Positions 8,052 through 18,039 are shown, counted from the first letter of the stretch. The stretch: 64,000 nt of DNA from Streptomyces rimosus subsp. rimosus (GCF_000720725.1 NZ_JOCQ01000022.1:1-64000), one strand, 5' to 3'. The notes: generated by a model from the letters alone, not told the origin. Program-made: numbers and translations.

Positions 8052-8218
8052 GGGCCGTACGGTACGGCTGGTGACAACCGGTCGCGGGCCAACTAGGGTG
8101 CGCCGACGACTGATCGCAACGATCGGGCCGGCCACGGGCCCGGCGCGCACCGGCCCGGGAGAGGGCCGGTGGCGGCGGCGTCCGGCCGGGCGGAGCGCAT
8201 TGCATGGGGAGGCCCCGA

Positions 8219-9040
8219 GTGTCGACCGAGAGCGCCGGAACGCCCACGGCCGGGAACGCGGGCGCGCCCGGCACCGCCGACGACGACCAGTTGCTGGTGC
8301 TGACGGCGGTGCTGCTCACGCCCGCGCAGTTCCCGAGCGTGCTGGGCGACGACTACCCCGAGGTGTGCGCCGGGCTCGGCCTGGAGCCGTACGAGCAGGG
8401 CTACGGGCTCGTGCTCGGGCAGGACGGGCGGGGCGCGCGCTGGACGGTGGTGACGGACGACGTCTCGCTGGTCGCGTGCGCGGTCGCGGCCTGGGACTGC
8501 GGGATGGAGTACGACCTGTCGCCCGACGAGGACAGCATGGTGGAAGCGCTCCCCGGCTGGCCGCTCGCGCTCGCCGTCGCCGCGCCGGGCGTGCCGCAGC
8601 CGCACGATCCCGAACCGGAGGAGGGCGGTCCGGCCGTGCTCAGGCCGCCGGACGCCGGGCAGTGGGGGCCCGCTCAGCGGCGGCTCGGCGCGGACGAGAT
8701 CGCGCTCCAGTGGGCGGTCTGGCGCGAGCAGGTCGAGGACGGGGTCACGTTCGTCGATCCGGGAACCCGGCCGCATGCCGGAGTGCAGCAGGCGCTGGCC
8801 GAGGCCCGTGCTTACCTGGCGGCACCTCCGCCGCCGGGGCGGATCCGCTCGTCCTTCGCGGCGGGTGAGGCCCGTACGCTGCGGGTGGACGGGCCCGGGT
8901 GGAGCATGGTGGCCCGTACCGACGACATCGCGTTCGTCCTGCTCGACGACCGGCCGGGCGAGATATTGCCCGTCGGGCGGGGGCCCGAGCTGCCGGGACT
9001 GCTCCGGTCGCTGGAGGCGCTGGCGGTGCGGCCGGCCTGA
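8219..9040 (+). CDS. Hypothetical cytoplasmic protein, about 273 aa
   Basis: GTG 8219 is preferred because GGGGAG lies 7 nt upstream; ATG 8204 is upstream of that site. The protein is acidic and Pro-rich, with WTVVTDDVSLVACAVAAWDC in the first half and a globular C-terminal section including WSMVARTDDIAFVLLDD. There are no membrane segments or catalytic motifs I can name. It looks like a conserved Streptomyces protein of unknown function. Confidence 0.65.
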   Translation: MSTESAGTPTAGNAGAPGTADDDQLLVLTAVLLTPAQFPSVLGDDYPEVCAGLGLEPYEQGYGLVLGQDGRGARWTVVTDDVSLVACAVAAWDCGMEYDLSPDEDSMVEALPGWPLALAVAAPGVPQPHDPEPEEGGPAVLRPPDAGQWGPAQRRLGADEIALQWAVWREQVEDGVTFVDPGTRPHAGVQQALAEARAYLAAPPPPGRIRSSFAAGEARTLRVDGPGWSMVARTDDIAFVLLDDRPGEILPVGRGPELPGLLRSLEALAVRPA

Positions 9041-9164
9041 GACGGCACGGCGCCGCCCCACCCGTGGGCCGTTGCCGTCTCCACGGGTCCGCTGACGGGG
9101 ACGTCGTCGCGGTCTGCCGACCGCCCGGCTCACTCCGCCGGGCGCGCGGTCACCGACCGGATGG

Positions 9165-9347
9165 TCAGTGCCCTATCTCCTTGCGGGTCACACGCCGCAG
9201 CCTGCGCCGCTGCGAGGGGTCCAGCGTCAGATACGCCACCGCGGGCACGCCCACGATGACCAGCAGCGCCGCCCAGAACGGCAGCAGCCACAGCAGGAGC
9301 ACTCCCACCGCGACGCCGCCGATGGCGACCTTTGCGTTCACGGACAT
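9165..9347 (-). CDS. Small membrane protein, about 60 aa
   Basis: ATG 9347 has a GGGAG site directly upstream. The product has one long or two closely packed hydrophobic helices (VAIGGVAVGVLLLWLLPFWAA and ALLVIVGVPAVAYL) followed by a very basic tail QRRRLRRVTRKE, which would stay in the cytoplasm. No family is recognised. A longer frame to 9422 exists but has no better ribosome site. Confidence 0.6.
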   Translation of the reverse strand: MSVNAKVAIGGVAVGVLLLWLLPFWAALLVIVGVPAVAYLTLDPSQRRRLRRVTRKEIGH

Positions 9348-9534
9348 CTCTCCCGTCCCTTCCGCGGCAGGCGCCGCGCTCTCCGTACCCGGTGAACGCC
9401 TGATCGGCCCCACGGGTTCCATCGGTGCCGACGAGCGGACCGGCCGCCCGCGGGACGGTCGTCGGTACGCCCGGTCATGCTGTACCCTCGGGCGGCCCGG
9501 TCGCCAGTAGTCAAACTTGAGGAGCTAGCTGCAC

Positions 9535-12500
9535 GTGGTCACCCTTCCCGCGGCACCATCCGCTCCGCCGCCCGCGCTCGCGCGCCGGGCCGCGGTCTTC
9601 CTCCCGGCCGATCCGCCCCGTACGGGACGGATCGCGTTCTGGCGGCCGGACGGCGGGCCCGTCGACGCCCACACCGATGCCGCCGGGGATACCGGGACCG
9701 CCGCGCTGCCGACGCAGTCGCTGACCGTCGCCGTGCCCGTCCCCGGCGCGGAACCCCACACCGGAAGCGCGGATCACGGCATCGAACTCCGCGACGTACC
9801 CGCCGTCGTACTGCCCGTCGCCGCCGCCCTGCCCGTCCTCACCCGCGCACGTACGGCCCCTGCCGCCGACCCGGCCGCAGCCTTCTGGGGCTCCGCCGCC
9901 GTACTGGCACTGCAACTGGTCGCCCGTGGGCGGCTGCTGCCCGGAGTGAGCCGTTCCGGTCACGACGCATGGCGCGTGGGCCCGCTCGACCCCGCCGACA
10001 TCGAGCGGCTGCGCGAGCTGGCCGCGTCGCTGCCGCCCCAGGCGCATGCCGTGCCGCTCCCGGACACCGCCGGTCCCGTACTGCTGCCGGAACCGGAACG
10101 CCTGGTGCGGGAGTTCCTCGACGCGGTGGCGGACGCGCTGCCCCGCTCCCCCGCCGCCTCCCTCGCCACCGGCGGACCGGCCTTCGCCGCGGCCGAGCCG
10201 CAGCACATCCCCGAACAGCGCGCGTGGGCCGCGGACGTGGCGGCCGGGCACGACGCGGGCGTACGGATCTCCTTGCGCATCGAGGTCGCGGGGCTGGCCG
10301 AGGCGGACGGGACCGGGGCCACCGTGCCGACGGGCGTCGGCTTCACCGCCGTCCTCCAACTGCACGACCTCACCGACCCCGCCCGGGTCGCCGACGCGTC
10401 CGAGGTGTGGGCGGGCACCACACCCGCGGGGCAGGCGTTCGGCCCGCGGGCCCGGATGGACACCCTGCTCACGCTGCGCCGCGCCGCCGCGGCCTGGGCG
10501 CCGCTCACGCCCCTGCTGTCCGCCGCCGTACCGGACTCCGTCGGCCTCGCGGACGAGGAGATCGCCGAACTGCTCGGCCCGGCCTCCCGTGCGCTGGCCG
10601 CCGCCGGCGTGGAGGTGCACTGGCCCGCCGACCTGGTACGGGGGCTCAGCACCCGGGCCGTGGTGGGGCCGCCCGATCAGGATGGCGCGCCGTACGCCCC
10701 GCAAGGGACCGAAAACCGTACCGAGCCGGATCCCGCCGGCCCCGGCCGCACCGCATCCGGGATGCCGTCCTTCCTCTCCGCCGACGCGTTGCTCTCGTTC
10801 AGCTGGCGCTTCGCCGTCGGCGGCCAGGAGATCAGCAGGGCGGAGCTGGACCGGCTGGCGGAGGCGGGGCGGCCGCTCGTACGGCTCCGCGACCGGTGGG
10901 TGCTGGTCGATCCGGAGGCGCTGCGTACGGCCCGGGACCGTGAGGACCGCAAGGTGACGCCCATCGACGCGCTCGGCGCGGCGCTCACCGGGACCGCCGA
11001 GTCGGACGGCGGCGCGCGCGTGGAGGTGCAGGCGACCGGCTGGCTGGCCCGCCTCCGCGACCGGCTCACGGCGGCGGACACGGCCGGTCCGGCGGCGGAC
11101 GGGGAGTTGACCGGCGGTTCGCCCCCGGAGTCCCTCATCGCCCAGCCTCCCGCCCTGGCCGCCACCCTGCGCGACTACCAGTTGCGCGGGCTCGGCTGGC
11201 TGCACCGGATGACCTCGCTCGGCCTCGGCGGCTGCCTCGCCGACGACATGGGTCTGGGCAAGACGGTCACCCTCATCGCGCTGCACCTGCACCGGCAGAG
11301 CGACCCGGCTGCCGCCGGCCCCACGCTCGTCGTCTGCCCGGCGTCCCTGATGGGCAACTGGCAGCGGGAGATCGAGAAGTTCGCGCCCGGCACCCCGGTC
11401 CGCCGCTTCCACGCGGACCGGCGCAGCCTCGACGGCCTGGCGGACGGCGAGTTCGTCCTGACCACGTACGGCACGATGCGGCTGGACGCGGCGAAGCTGG
11501 CGGGCACCCGGTGGGGGCTGGTCGTCGCCGACGAGGCCCAGCACGTGAAGAATCCGTTCTCGGCGACGGCCAGGGCGCTGCGCACCCTTCCGGCGGGCGC
11601 CCGGGTGGCGCTCACCGGCACGCCGGTCGAGAACAACCTGTCGGAGCTGTGGGCCGTCCTCGACTGGACCACGCCGGGCCTGCTGGGCCCGCTGGGCCGC
11701 TTCCGCAAGCACTACGCCGCGGCCGTCGAGGGCGGTACCGACCCGGCCGCCGCCGACCGGCTGGCCCGGCTCGTCCGTCCCTTCCTGCTGCGCCGCCGCA
11801 AGTCGGACCCGGGCATCGCGCCCGAGCTGCCGCCGAAGACGGAGACCGACCGCGCGGTGGCGCTGACCGGGGAACAGGCGGGGCTGTACGAGGCGGTGGT
11901 GCGCGAGGGGCTCGGCGAGATCGCGGCGGCGGACGGCCTGGCGCGGCGCGGCCTGGTGGTCAAGCTGCTGACCTCCCTCAAGCAGATCTGCAACCACCCG
12001 GCGCAGTTCCTGAAGGAGGAGCGGCCGCGGATCGCGGGCCGGTCCGGGAAGCTGGAGCTGCTGGACGAGCTGCTGGAGACGATCCTCGCCGAGGACGACC
12101 CGGGCGTGCTGGTGTTCACGCAGTACGTCCGGATGGCGCGGCTGCTCGAAACGCACCTGGCGGGGCGCGGGGTGCCGACGCAGCTGCTGCACGGCGGTAC
12201 GCCGGTCGCGCGGCGCGAGGAGATGGTGCGGCGCTTCCAGGACGGGGGCGTACCGGTGTTCCTGCTGTCGCTGAAGGCGGCGGGCACCGGCCTCAACCTG
12301 ACCAGGGCGTCCCATGTCGTGCACTTCGACCGCTGGTGGAACCCGGCGGTCGAGGCGCAGGCCACCGACCGCGCGTACCGCATCGGCCAGACCCGTCCGG
12401 TGCAGGTCCACCGGATGGTCACCGAGGGCACGGTCGAGGACCGGATCGCCGGGATGCTCGCGCGCAAACAGCGGCTGGCGGACGCGGTGCTCGGTTCCGG

Positions 12501-12573
12501 CGAGGCCGCCCTGACCGAACTCACCGACGCCGAGCTGGCGGACCTGGTCGCACTGCGAGGGAGCGAGCGATGA
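9535..12573 (+). CDS. SNF2/RapA-family DEAD/DEAH-box helicase
   Basis: A 1012-residue protein from GTG 9535 behind GAGGAG. The first 500 residues are the Pro/Ala-rich SNF2-associated N-terminal region. The ATPase core follows: LADDMGLGKTVTLIALH (Walker A, near residue 575), VVADEAQHVKN (DEAQ box), LTGTPVENNLSELWA, then the helicase C lobe with VLVFTQYVRM, FLLSLKAAGTGLNLTRA and DRAYRIGQTRPVQVHR. It is an ATP-driven DNA translocase, probably acting on protein-DNA complexes or repair. Its stop overlaps the next gene's start (ATGA), so the two are co-translated. Confidence 0.92.
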   Translation: MVTLPAAPSAPPPALARRAAVFLPADPPRTGRIAFWRPDGGPVDAHTDAAGDTGTAALPTQSLTVAVPVPGAEPHTGSADHGIELRDVPAVVLPVAAALPVLTRARTAPAADPAAAFWGSAAVLALQLVARGRLLPGVSRSGHDAWRVGPLDPADIERLRELAASLPPQAHAVPLPDTAGPVLLPEPERLVREFLDAVADALPRSPAASLATGGPAFAAAEPQHIPEQRAWAADVAAGHDAGVRISLRIEVAGLAEADGTGATVPTGVGFTAVLQLHDLTDPARVADASEVWAGTTPAGQAFGPRARMDTLLTLRRAAAAWAPLTPLLSAAVPDSVGLADEEIAELLGPASRALAAAGVEVHWPADLVRGLSTRAVVGPPDQDGAPYAPQGTENRTEPDPAGPGRTASGMPSFLSADALLSFSWRFAVGGQEISRAELDRLAEAGRPLVRLRDRWVLVDPEALRTARDREDRKVTPIDALGAALTGTAESDGGARVEVQATGWLARLRDRLTAADTAGPAADGELTGGSPPESLIAQPPALAATLRDYQLRGLGWLHRMTSLGLGGCLADDMGLGKTVTLIALHLHRQSDPAAAGPTLVVCPASLMGNWQREIEKFAPGTPVRRFHADRRSLDGLADGEFVLTTYGTMRLDAAKLAGTRWGLVVADEAQHVKNPFSATARALRTLPAGARVALTGTPVENNLSELWAVLDWTTPGLLGPLGRFRKHYAAAVEGGTDPAAADRLARLVRPFLLRRRKSDPGIAPELPPKTETDRAVALTGEQAGLYEAVVREGLGEIAAADGLARRGLVVKLLTSLKQICNHPAQFLKEERPRIAGRSGKLELLDELLETILAEDDPGVLVFTQYVRMARLLETHLAGRGVPTQLLHGGTPVARREEMVRRFQDGGVPVFLLSLKAAGTGLNLTRASHVVHFDRWWNPAVEAQATDRAYRIGQTRPVQVHRMVTEGTVEDRIAGMLARKQRLADAVLGSGEAALTELTDAELADLVALRGSER

Positions 12574-13922
12574 CCGAGAGGAACGGCATGCGGGGAATTC
12601 CGGGCCGCCACGAGGACGCATACCGGCCGGAACCCGCCCGGGAGCGCACGTTCGCGGCTCTGCCGCCGGTACGCGGACGTGAATTCGCGCGGACGTGGTG
12701 GGGTCTGGCCTGGCTGAAGGCGCTGGCCGACAGTGCGCTCGACGGCCGGCAGGTCAAGCAGGGCCGCCAACACGCGCGGGCGGGCGCGGTGGGGGCGGTG
12801 TCCGTACGGCCCGGCCGCATCACCGCGGTCGTCCAGGACCGCGACGGCACGCGGCGCCGCTGTGACGTGCTGCTCCAGGAGCTGGACGGGGCGGACTGGG
12901 ACCGGTTGCTGGACCTGGTCGCGGACCGGGCCGGGCACATCGCGGCACTGCTGGACCACGACATACCGCCGCACCTGGTGGAGGACGCGGCGGCGGCCGG
13001 CATCGAACTCCTGCCGGGAATCGGCGATTTGGAGGCGGAGTGCGATTGCGGAGCGTGGGACCACTGTGCCCACACGGCCGCGCTCTGCCATCAGACGGCG
13101 CGCTTGCTGGACGAGGACCCTTTCGTGCTGCTGCTGATGCGCGGGCGGGGTGAACGGGAGCTGCTGGACGACCTCCAGACCCGTACCGCCTCGCGCGCGC
13201 GGCAGGCCGCGGAGGAGTGCGCGTCCAGTGGGCAGGCCGCGGAGCCGGTGGAGGCCGATGGCATACCGGCGGCGGAGGCGTACGCGGCCCGGGACATCCT
13301 GCCGCCGCTGCCCGCGCCTCCGCCGTACGTGGACGAGCCGGGCACCGCGCCGGCCCTCGGCGGCGGCGCCGATCCGGCGCCCGGTGTGGAGGCGGCAGCG
13401 CTGGAGTTCCTGATCAGTGACACGGCGGCGCGCGCCCAGCGCCTGCTCGCCGACGCGCTGTCCCCCGGCCACGCGGACAGTTCGCCGCAGGCGCCGCTGA
13501 CCTGCGCGCAGGACGCCGTACGGCTGGCGGCGGCCGGTCCGGAACCCCGGATCGCAGCGCGGCTGGCGGCTGGTTCCGGACGTACGGCCAAGGGTCTCGC
13601 GCTGGCCGTACGGGCGTGGGAGTACGGCGGCGTCCCGGCGCTCGCGGTTCTGGAGGAGGAGTGGACGCCGGAGCCGGCGGCCTTGGCGCGCGCTACGGCC
13701 CAGCTCGCCGCCTGGGACGAGGCCGAGCCGCCACCACGCCTGCGCCACGACCGCAACCGGTGGACCGTGACCGGCGGTGATGCCCAGCTCAGGTACGGGC
13801 ACGACGGGCGCTGGTGGCCGTACCGGAAGGAGCGCGGGCAGTGGGCCCCGGCGGGCCCGGCGGCCGAGGATCCGGCCGCCGCGCTCGCGGCGCTGCGCGG
13901 CGGAACGGAGGACTCCGCGTAG
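12570..13922 (+). CDS. SWIM zinc-finger protein
   Basis: A 450-residue protein from ATG 12570, overlapping the helicase stop by 4 nt. The SWIM motif C-x-C...C-x-H is seen as CDCGAWDHCAHTAAL near residue 157. The N-terminal part (FARTWWGLAWLKALADSALDG) is typical of the SWIM proteins that travel with SNF2 helicases in actinobacteria. The C-terminal half is Ala/Pro-rich and ends with a WW-containing strand region. It probably gives DNA or protein binding to the helicase; that coupling is inferred from the gene order. Confidence 0.88.
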   Translation: MTERNGMRGIPGRHEDAYRPEPARERTFAALPPVRGREFARTWWGLAWLKALADSALDGRQVKQGRQHARAGAVGAVSVRPGRITAVVQDRDGTRRRCDVLLQELDGADWDRLLDLVADRAGHIAALLDHDIPPHLVEDAAAAGIELLPGIGDLEAECDCGAWDHCAHTAALCHQTARLLDEDPFVLLLMRGRGERELLDDLQTRTASRARQAAEECASSGQAAEPVEADGIPAAEAYAARDILPPLPAPPPYVDEPGTAPALGGGADPAPGVEAAALEFLISDTAARAQRLLADALSPGHADSSPQAPLTCAQDAVRLAAAGPEPRIAARLAAGSGRTAKGLALAVRAWEYGGVPALAVLEEEWTPEPAALARATAQLAAWDEAEPPPRLRHDRNRWTVTGGDAQLRYGHDGRWWPYRKERGQWAPAGPAAEDPAAALAALRGGTEDSA

Positions 13923-14049
13923 CCCCCGTGAAAGCGCCTGTCCGTACGCCCGTACGGCTGACTCTCCGCGCGGCGCGGCGCTACTCTGCTCGGCGTCAGG
14001 GGGCCGGCGCACGGACCGCCGGCCCGGTGTCCGGCCGATCGGAGGGACC

Positions 14050-14439
14050 GTGCCTGCTGTGAGCCCCTTGGACGTTCTCGAACAGCGGCGCGCCGCGGTC
14101 ACGGGGCAGGACGCGGACGCCTTCGCGGACCTGTTCGCGCCGGACGGCGTGATCGAACTGCCCTTCGCGGGCCCGGACGTGCCCGACCGTATCGAGGGCC
14201 GGGAGGCGATCCGGGCGTTCGCGCGGGCGGCGATGGGCGCGCTGCGCGTCGACGCGCTGGTGACGCTCGCGGTGCACCGCACCGAGGACCCGGAGGTCGT
14301 CGTCGCGGAGACCCTCACCAAGGGTGTGGGGCGCGGCGACGCGTTCGAGGGCCGCTCGGTGCAGTTCTTCCGTATCCGGGACGGCAGGATCCTGCTGTTC
14401 CGGGACTACACGGGGCCGTTGCGCAAGCCGTCCCCCTGA
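14050..14439 (+). CDS. SnoaL-like/NTF2-fold protein
   Basis: About 129 residues from GTG 14050; GTG 14059 is also possible, as both sit behind GGAGGG. The pattern fits the alpha+beta barrel of SnoaL-like proteins: VLEQRRAAVTGQDADAFADL, FAPDGVIELPF, IEGREAIRAFA, then VQFFRIRDGRILLFRDY. Members bind small ligands or act as cyclases, isomerases or hydrolases. Nothing nearby indicates a substrate. Confidence 0.8.
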   Translation: MPAVSPLDVLEQRRAAVTGQDADAFADLFAPDGVIELPFAGPDVPDRIEGREAIRAFARAAMGALRVDALVTLAVHRTEDPEVVVAETLTKGVGRGDAFEGRSVQFFRIRDGRILLFRDYTGPLRKPSP

Positions 14440-14517
14440 GGAGGACGCGCTCCGGCCGGGGCGCGCCGTACGGGTCCGTACGCTCCCGTGCCCGGCCGGA
14501 CCGCACGCTCCGGCGGT

Positions 14518-14751
14518 CTACGCGCCCCAGATACGGGCGATGAAGAAGGCCGCGACGAGGACGACCACGACGGCGAGCACCAGCAGCGGGCCCTTGGACC
14601 AGCCCCGGGTCGGGTTGTGGGTCTCCAGCGGCCCGGCATCCGGGGTGCTGCCCTCGGCGGGCGGCGTCTCGCCCGGCGGCACGCCGCCGCCCGGCTCCAG
14701 GCCGGCGGTGCGCTCCGGTACCGGGTCCGGGTTCTTCGGTGAATCGTTCAT
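14518..14751 (-). CDS. DUF6480 family small membrane protein
   Basis: A 77-residue protein from ATG 14751. The N-terminal part has the recognisable NPDPVPERTAGLEPGGGVPP stretch, then THNPTRGWSKGP and a single C-terminal transmembrane helix (LLVLAVVVVLVAAFFIARI). This is characteristic of the Streptomyces DUF6480 family, of unknown function. The tail-anchored layout suggests a membrane protein with a flexible cytoplasmic or exported N-terminus. Confidence 0.85.
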   Translation of the reverse strand: MNDSPKNPDPVPERTAGLEPGGGVPPGETPPAEGSTPDAGPLETHNPTRGWSKGPLLVLAVVVVLVAAFFIARIWGA

Positions 14752-14994
14752 GCTGCCCGGGTGCCCGGGGACGGCGGATTCTCACGCCGGGCAGGCAACG
14801 ATCCGGTCGGACCCGTACCACCCAGCTGCCGCGCCCCGGCCGACGGCACGAATGCGGGCGCTTGGGGCAATGTACGGCTTCGCGCGAACACTTCACCGGT
14901 CAATCATTCGTATCCGGTCGCGGCGCGCCGCCGCGCGTGGTTCGCTGGCGTGATCCCCCACGCCCCTGCCGTGCCCCCGCAGCGAGGAGGACCC

Positions 14995-17985
14995 TTGCCC
15001 CCGCCCGACGCCGAGCACGCCGGCGCACGCTCCGCCCCCGACGCCGAGCACCCCGTGACCGCCGCACCGCGCCCGCTCCCGTACTACGAGGACCCTTCCC
15101 CCGGCAGCGGCTGCCGCCCGCCGCGTGCCTGGTACGCCCGCTCGGACGCACGGCGGATGTCGCTGCACGGGGCGTGGCGCTTCCGGCTCTCCCCCACCGC
15201 CCGCTCCGCGGACGCCTCCTTCGCCCGGCCGGACTTCGACGACACGGACTGGGACGACCTGCGCGTACCGGGCCACTGGGTGCTCGCGGGCCACGGCGCG
15301 CCCGCCTACACCAACACCCGCTACCCGTTCCCCGTCGACCCGCCGCACCTGCCCGACGAGAACCCGACCGGGGACCACCGGCACGCCTTCGACATTCCCG
15401 CCGACTGGGAACCGGGGCCCGCGCTGCTGCGTTTCGAGGGTGTGGAGTCCTGTGCCCGGGTGTGGCTCAACGGAAGGGAGTTAGGGCATTTCAAGGGCAG
15501 TCGGCTGCCCCATGAGTTCGAGGTCGGCCATCTGCTGCGGTCGCGCCGCAACGTTCTCGCGGTCCGCGTCCACCAGTGGTCCTCCGGCAGCTATCTGGAG
15601 GACCAGGACCAGTGGTGGCTGCCCGGCGTCTTCCGTGAGGTGACGCTGCATCACCGGCCCGTGGGCGCGGTCGTGGACCACTTCGTGCACGCCTCGTACG
15701 ACCACCGCACCGGCCTGGGCACCCTGCGGGTCGAGTGCGCTCCGGCGGGCCGGGTGACCATTGCGGAGCTCGGGCTGGACCTGGCGACCGGGCAGAGCGC
15801 GACGGTCCCGGTGCTGCCGTGGACGGCCGAGACGCCGCGGCTGTACGACGCCGAACTGCGCACGCCCGGCGAGCGGGTGCCGCTGCGCGTCGGCTTCCGT
15901 ACCGTACGCGTCCAGGACGGCCTGCTGACGGTCAACGGCCGCCGTGTCCTCTTCCGCGGCGTCAACCGGCATGAATTCGACCCGCGTTACGGGCGCGCGC
16001 TCGGCCCCGAGGCGATGCGCCGCGACCTGCTGCTGATGAAGCAGCACAACATCAATGCGGTCCGCACCAGCCACTATCCGCCGCACCCCGCCTTCCTGGA
16101 CCTGTGCGACGAGCTGGGCCTGTGGGTGGTCGAGGAGTGTGATCTGGAGACGCACGGCTTCAAGCAGCAGGGGTGGCGGGGCAATCCGGCCGACGACGAC
16201 GCGTGGACGCCCGCGCTGCTGGACCGCGCGCGCCGCATGGTCGAGCGGGACAAGAACCACCCCAGCGTGATCATGTGGTCGCTGGGCAACGAGTGCGGCA
16301 CCGGCCGCGGCCTGTCCGCCATGGCCGCCTGGATGCGCGAGCGCGACCCGTCCCGCCCGCTGCACTACGAGGGCGACGCGTCCTGCGCCAACACCGACGT
16401 CTACTCCCGCATGTACGCGGACCACGCCGAGGTCGCCCGGATCGGCCGCCGCGAGGAGGAGCCGCTCGCCGACCCGGCCGCCGACGCCCGGCGCCGCGGG
16501 CTGCCTTTCCTCCTGTGCGAGTACGCGCACGCGATGGGCAACGGGCCCGGCGGGCTGAGCGAGTACCAGCGGCTGTTCGAGACGTACGAGCGCTGCCAGG
16601 GCGGCTTCGTGTGGGAGTGGACCGACCACGGCTTGCGGAAGATCACGCCGTACGGCGAGGCGTTCTTCGCGTACGGAGGCGACTTCGGCGAGGAGATGCA
16701 CGACGGCAGCTTCGTCTGCGACGGGCTGGTCTTCCCCGACCGGGTGCCGTCACCGGGCCTGGCCGAGTTCAAGAAGGTGGTCGAGCCGGTGCGCATCGGC
16801 GCGGCGGGCGGGGCAGCCGCCGCGGGCCTGCCGCGCGCGGTGCGGATCAGCAATCTGCACGACTTCGCCGGGCTCTCCCACCTGGCCTTCCGCTGGTCCT
16901 ACGAGGCCGAGGGCGAGGTGCTGGCCGAGGGCCCGCTGACCGTGCCGCCGCTCGCGCCCGGCGCGTCCGCCGAAGTGGCGCTGCCGCCGGAGCCCGCCGG
17001 CCGGCGCGGCCGCGAAGCCCTGTGGACCGTACGGGCGTTATCGGCCGCCGACACCCCGTGGGCCGCGGCGGGCCACGAGGTCGCCTGGGGGCAGCTGCCC
17101 GCCGCACCGGCCACGCCGCGGCCGGTGCCGCGCTCCGCGGGCGCCCGGCCGCGGCACGGCGAGGGCAATCTCGTCCTCCTCGGCCCGGGCGCCTTCGACG
17201 CCACCACAGGCGTGCTCCGCTATCTCGACGGCGTGCAGCTGGAGGGGCCCCGGCTGGACGTGTGGCGGGCGCCGACCGACAACGACGAGGGCGCGCCCTG
17301 GCAGCCGGGGCCGCGCCCCGCCGAGCAGTGGCGCCGGATCGGGCTGCACCGCATGCGGCACCGGGTGGCGGCGGTCGAGTGCGGGCGCGACGCGCTGGTG
17401 GTGCGGACCCGGGTGGCACCGGCCGGCTCCGGGCTGGCCCTGGACACGGACTACCGCTGGAGCGCGGACGGCGGGCGGCTGCGGCTGGAGGTATCGGTAC
17501 GGCCGTACGGGGACTGGCCCTGCCCGCTGCCCCGGCTCGGCGTGCGGATGGGCCTGTGCGGCAGCCTGGTGACGGCGCGGTGGTACGGCGGCGGGCCGGG
17601 TGAGGCGTACCCGGACACCAGGGCGGCGGCGCGGACCGGACTGTGGAGCGTGCCGGTGGGCGCGTTGCAGACGCCGTACGTGCGACCGCAGGAGAACGGG
17701 GCGCGGATCGACACGCGGTGGGTGGAGCTGACCCGCAGCGACGGCTCGGGGCTGCGTGTCGAGGGCGAGCCGGCGTTCTGGTTCACCGCACGCCGCTGGA
17801 CGAGCGAGCAGCTGGACGCGGCCCGGCACTCCACCGACCTGACGCCGGGCGACCGGGTCCGGCTCCACCTCGACCACGCCCAGCACGGCATCGGCAGCCG
17901 GTCGTGCGGCCCCGGAGTGCTGCCGGAGTACGCGCTGACGGCGGCGCCGGCCCGGTTCGCCGTCACACTGCGGACGGTGCGATGA
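14995..17985 (+). CDS. Beta-galactosidase, glycoside hydrolase family 2 (LacZ type)
   Basis: About 996 residues if TTG 14995 is used; it lies directly behind GAGGAGGACCC. GTG 14971 and 15055 are alternatives. Domains in order: sugar-binding jelly roll (about 40-220), Ig-like linker, TIM barrel, and the C-terminal beta-galactosidase small-chain domain. The acid/base is Glu433 in SLGNECGTG and the nucleophile Glu509 in CEYAHAMGNG. It cleaves terminal beta-galactosides in the cytoplasm, as no signal peptide is visible. Two leucines are encoded by TTA (15481 and 17038), so translation should depend on the bldA tRNA. There is no sugar transporter next to it. Confidence 0.92.
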   Translation: MPPPDAEHAGARSAPDAEHPVTAAPRPLPYYEDPSPGSGCRPPRAWYARSDARRMSLHGAWRFRLSPTARSADASFARPDFDDTDWDDLRVPGHWVLAGHGAPAYTNTRYPFPVDPPHLPDENPTGDHRHAFDIPADWEPGPALLRFEGVESCARVWLNGRELGHFKGSRLPHEFEVGHLLRSRRNVLAVRVHQWSSGSYLEDQDQWWLPGVFREVTLHHRPVGAVVDHFVHASYDHRTGLGTLRVECAPAGRVTIAELGLDLATGQSATVPVLPWTAETPRLYDAELRTPGERVPLRVGFRTVRVQDGLLTVNGRRVLFRGVNRHEFDPRYGRALGPEAMRRDLLLMKQHNINAVRTSHYPPHPAFLDLCDELGLWVVEECDLETHGFKQQGWRGNPADDDAWTPALLDRARRMVERDKNHPSVIMWSLGNECGTGRGLSAMAAWMRERDPSRPLHYEGDASCANTDVYSRMYADHAEVARIGRREEEPLADPAADARRRGLPFLLCEYAHAMGNGPGGLSEYQRLFETYERCQGGFVWEWTDHGLRKITPYGEAFFAYGGDFGEEMHDGSFVCDGLVFPDRVPSPGLAEFKKVVEPVRIGAAGGAAAAGLPRAVRISNLHDFAGLSHLAFRWSYEAEGEVLAEGPLTVPPLAPGASAEVALPPEPAGRRGREALWTVRALSAADTPWAAAGHEVAWGQLPAAPATPRPVPRSAGARPRHGEGNLVLLGPGAFDATTGVLRYLDGVQLEGPRLDVWRAPTDNDEGAPWQPGPRPAEQWRRIGLHRMRHRVAAVECGRDALVVRTRVAPAGSGLALDTDYRWSADGGRLRLEVSVRPYGDWPCPLPRLGVRMGLCGSLVTARWYGGGPGEAYPDTRAAARTGLWSVPVGALQTPYVRPQENGARIDTRWVELTRSDGSGLRVEGEPAFWFTARRWTSEQLDAARHSTDLTPGDRVRLHLDHAQHGIGSRSCGPGVLPEYALTAAPARFAVTLRTVR

Positions 17986-18005
17986 ATTTCACGTTTCGGC
18001 GGGTA

Positions 18006-18039
18006 TTGACACGTGTCGTCCTCAGCGGTCTAAACCAAT
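18006..18039 (+). promoter_or_regulatory. Sigma70-like promoter with DasR-like site over the -10
   Basis: TTGACA at 18006-18011 and TCTAAA at 18029-18034 are separated by 17 nt. The 16-mer 18024-18039 (AGCGGTCTAAACCAAT) matches 12 of 16 positions of the DasR responsive element ACTGGTCTAGACCAGT, centred on the -10. It would drive the YceI gene. The regulator call is inference. Confidence 0.45.

Noticed and set aside
9511..12621. 1036-codon open frame on the minus strand
   Set aside because: It is the antisense of the SNF2 helicase gene. The product is a Gln/Arg/Gly-rich shadow with no domain; the forward frame carries all helicase motifs.
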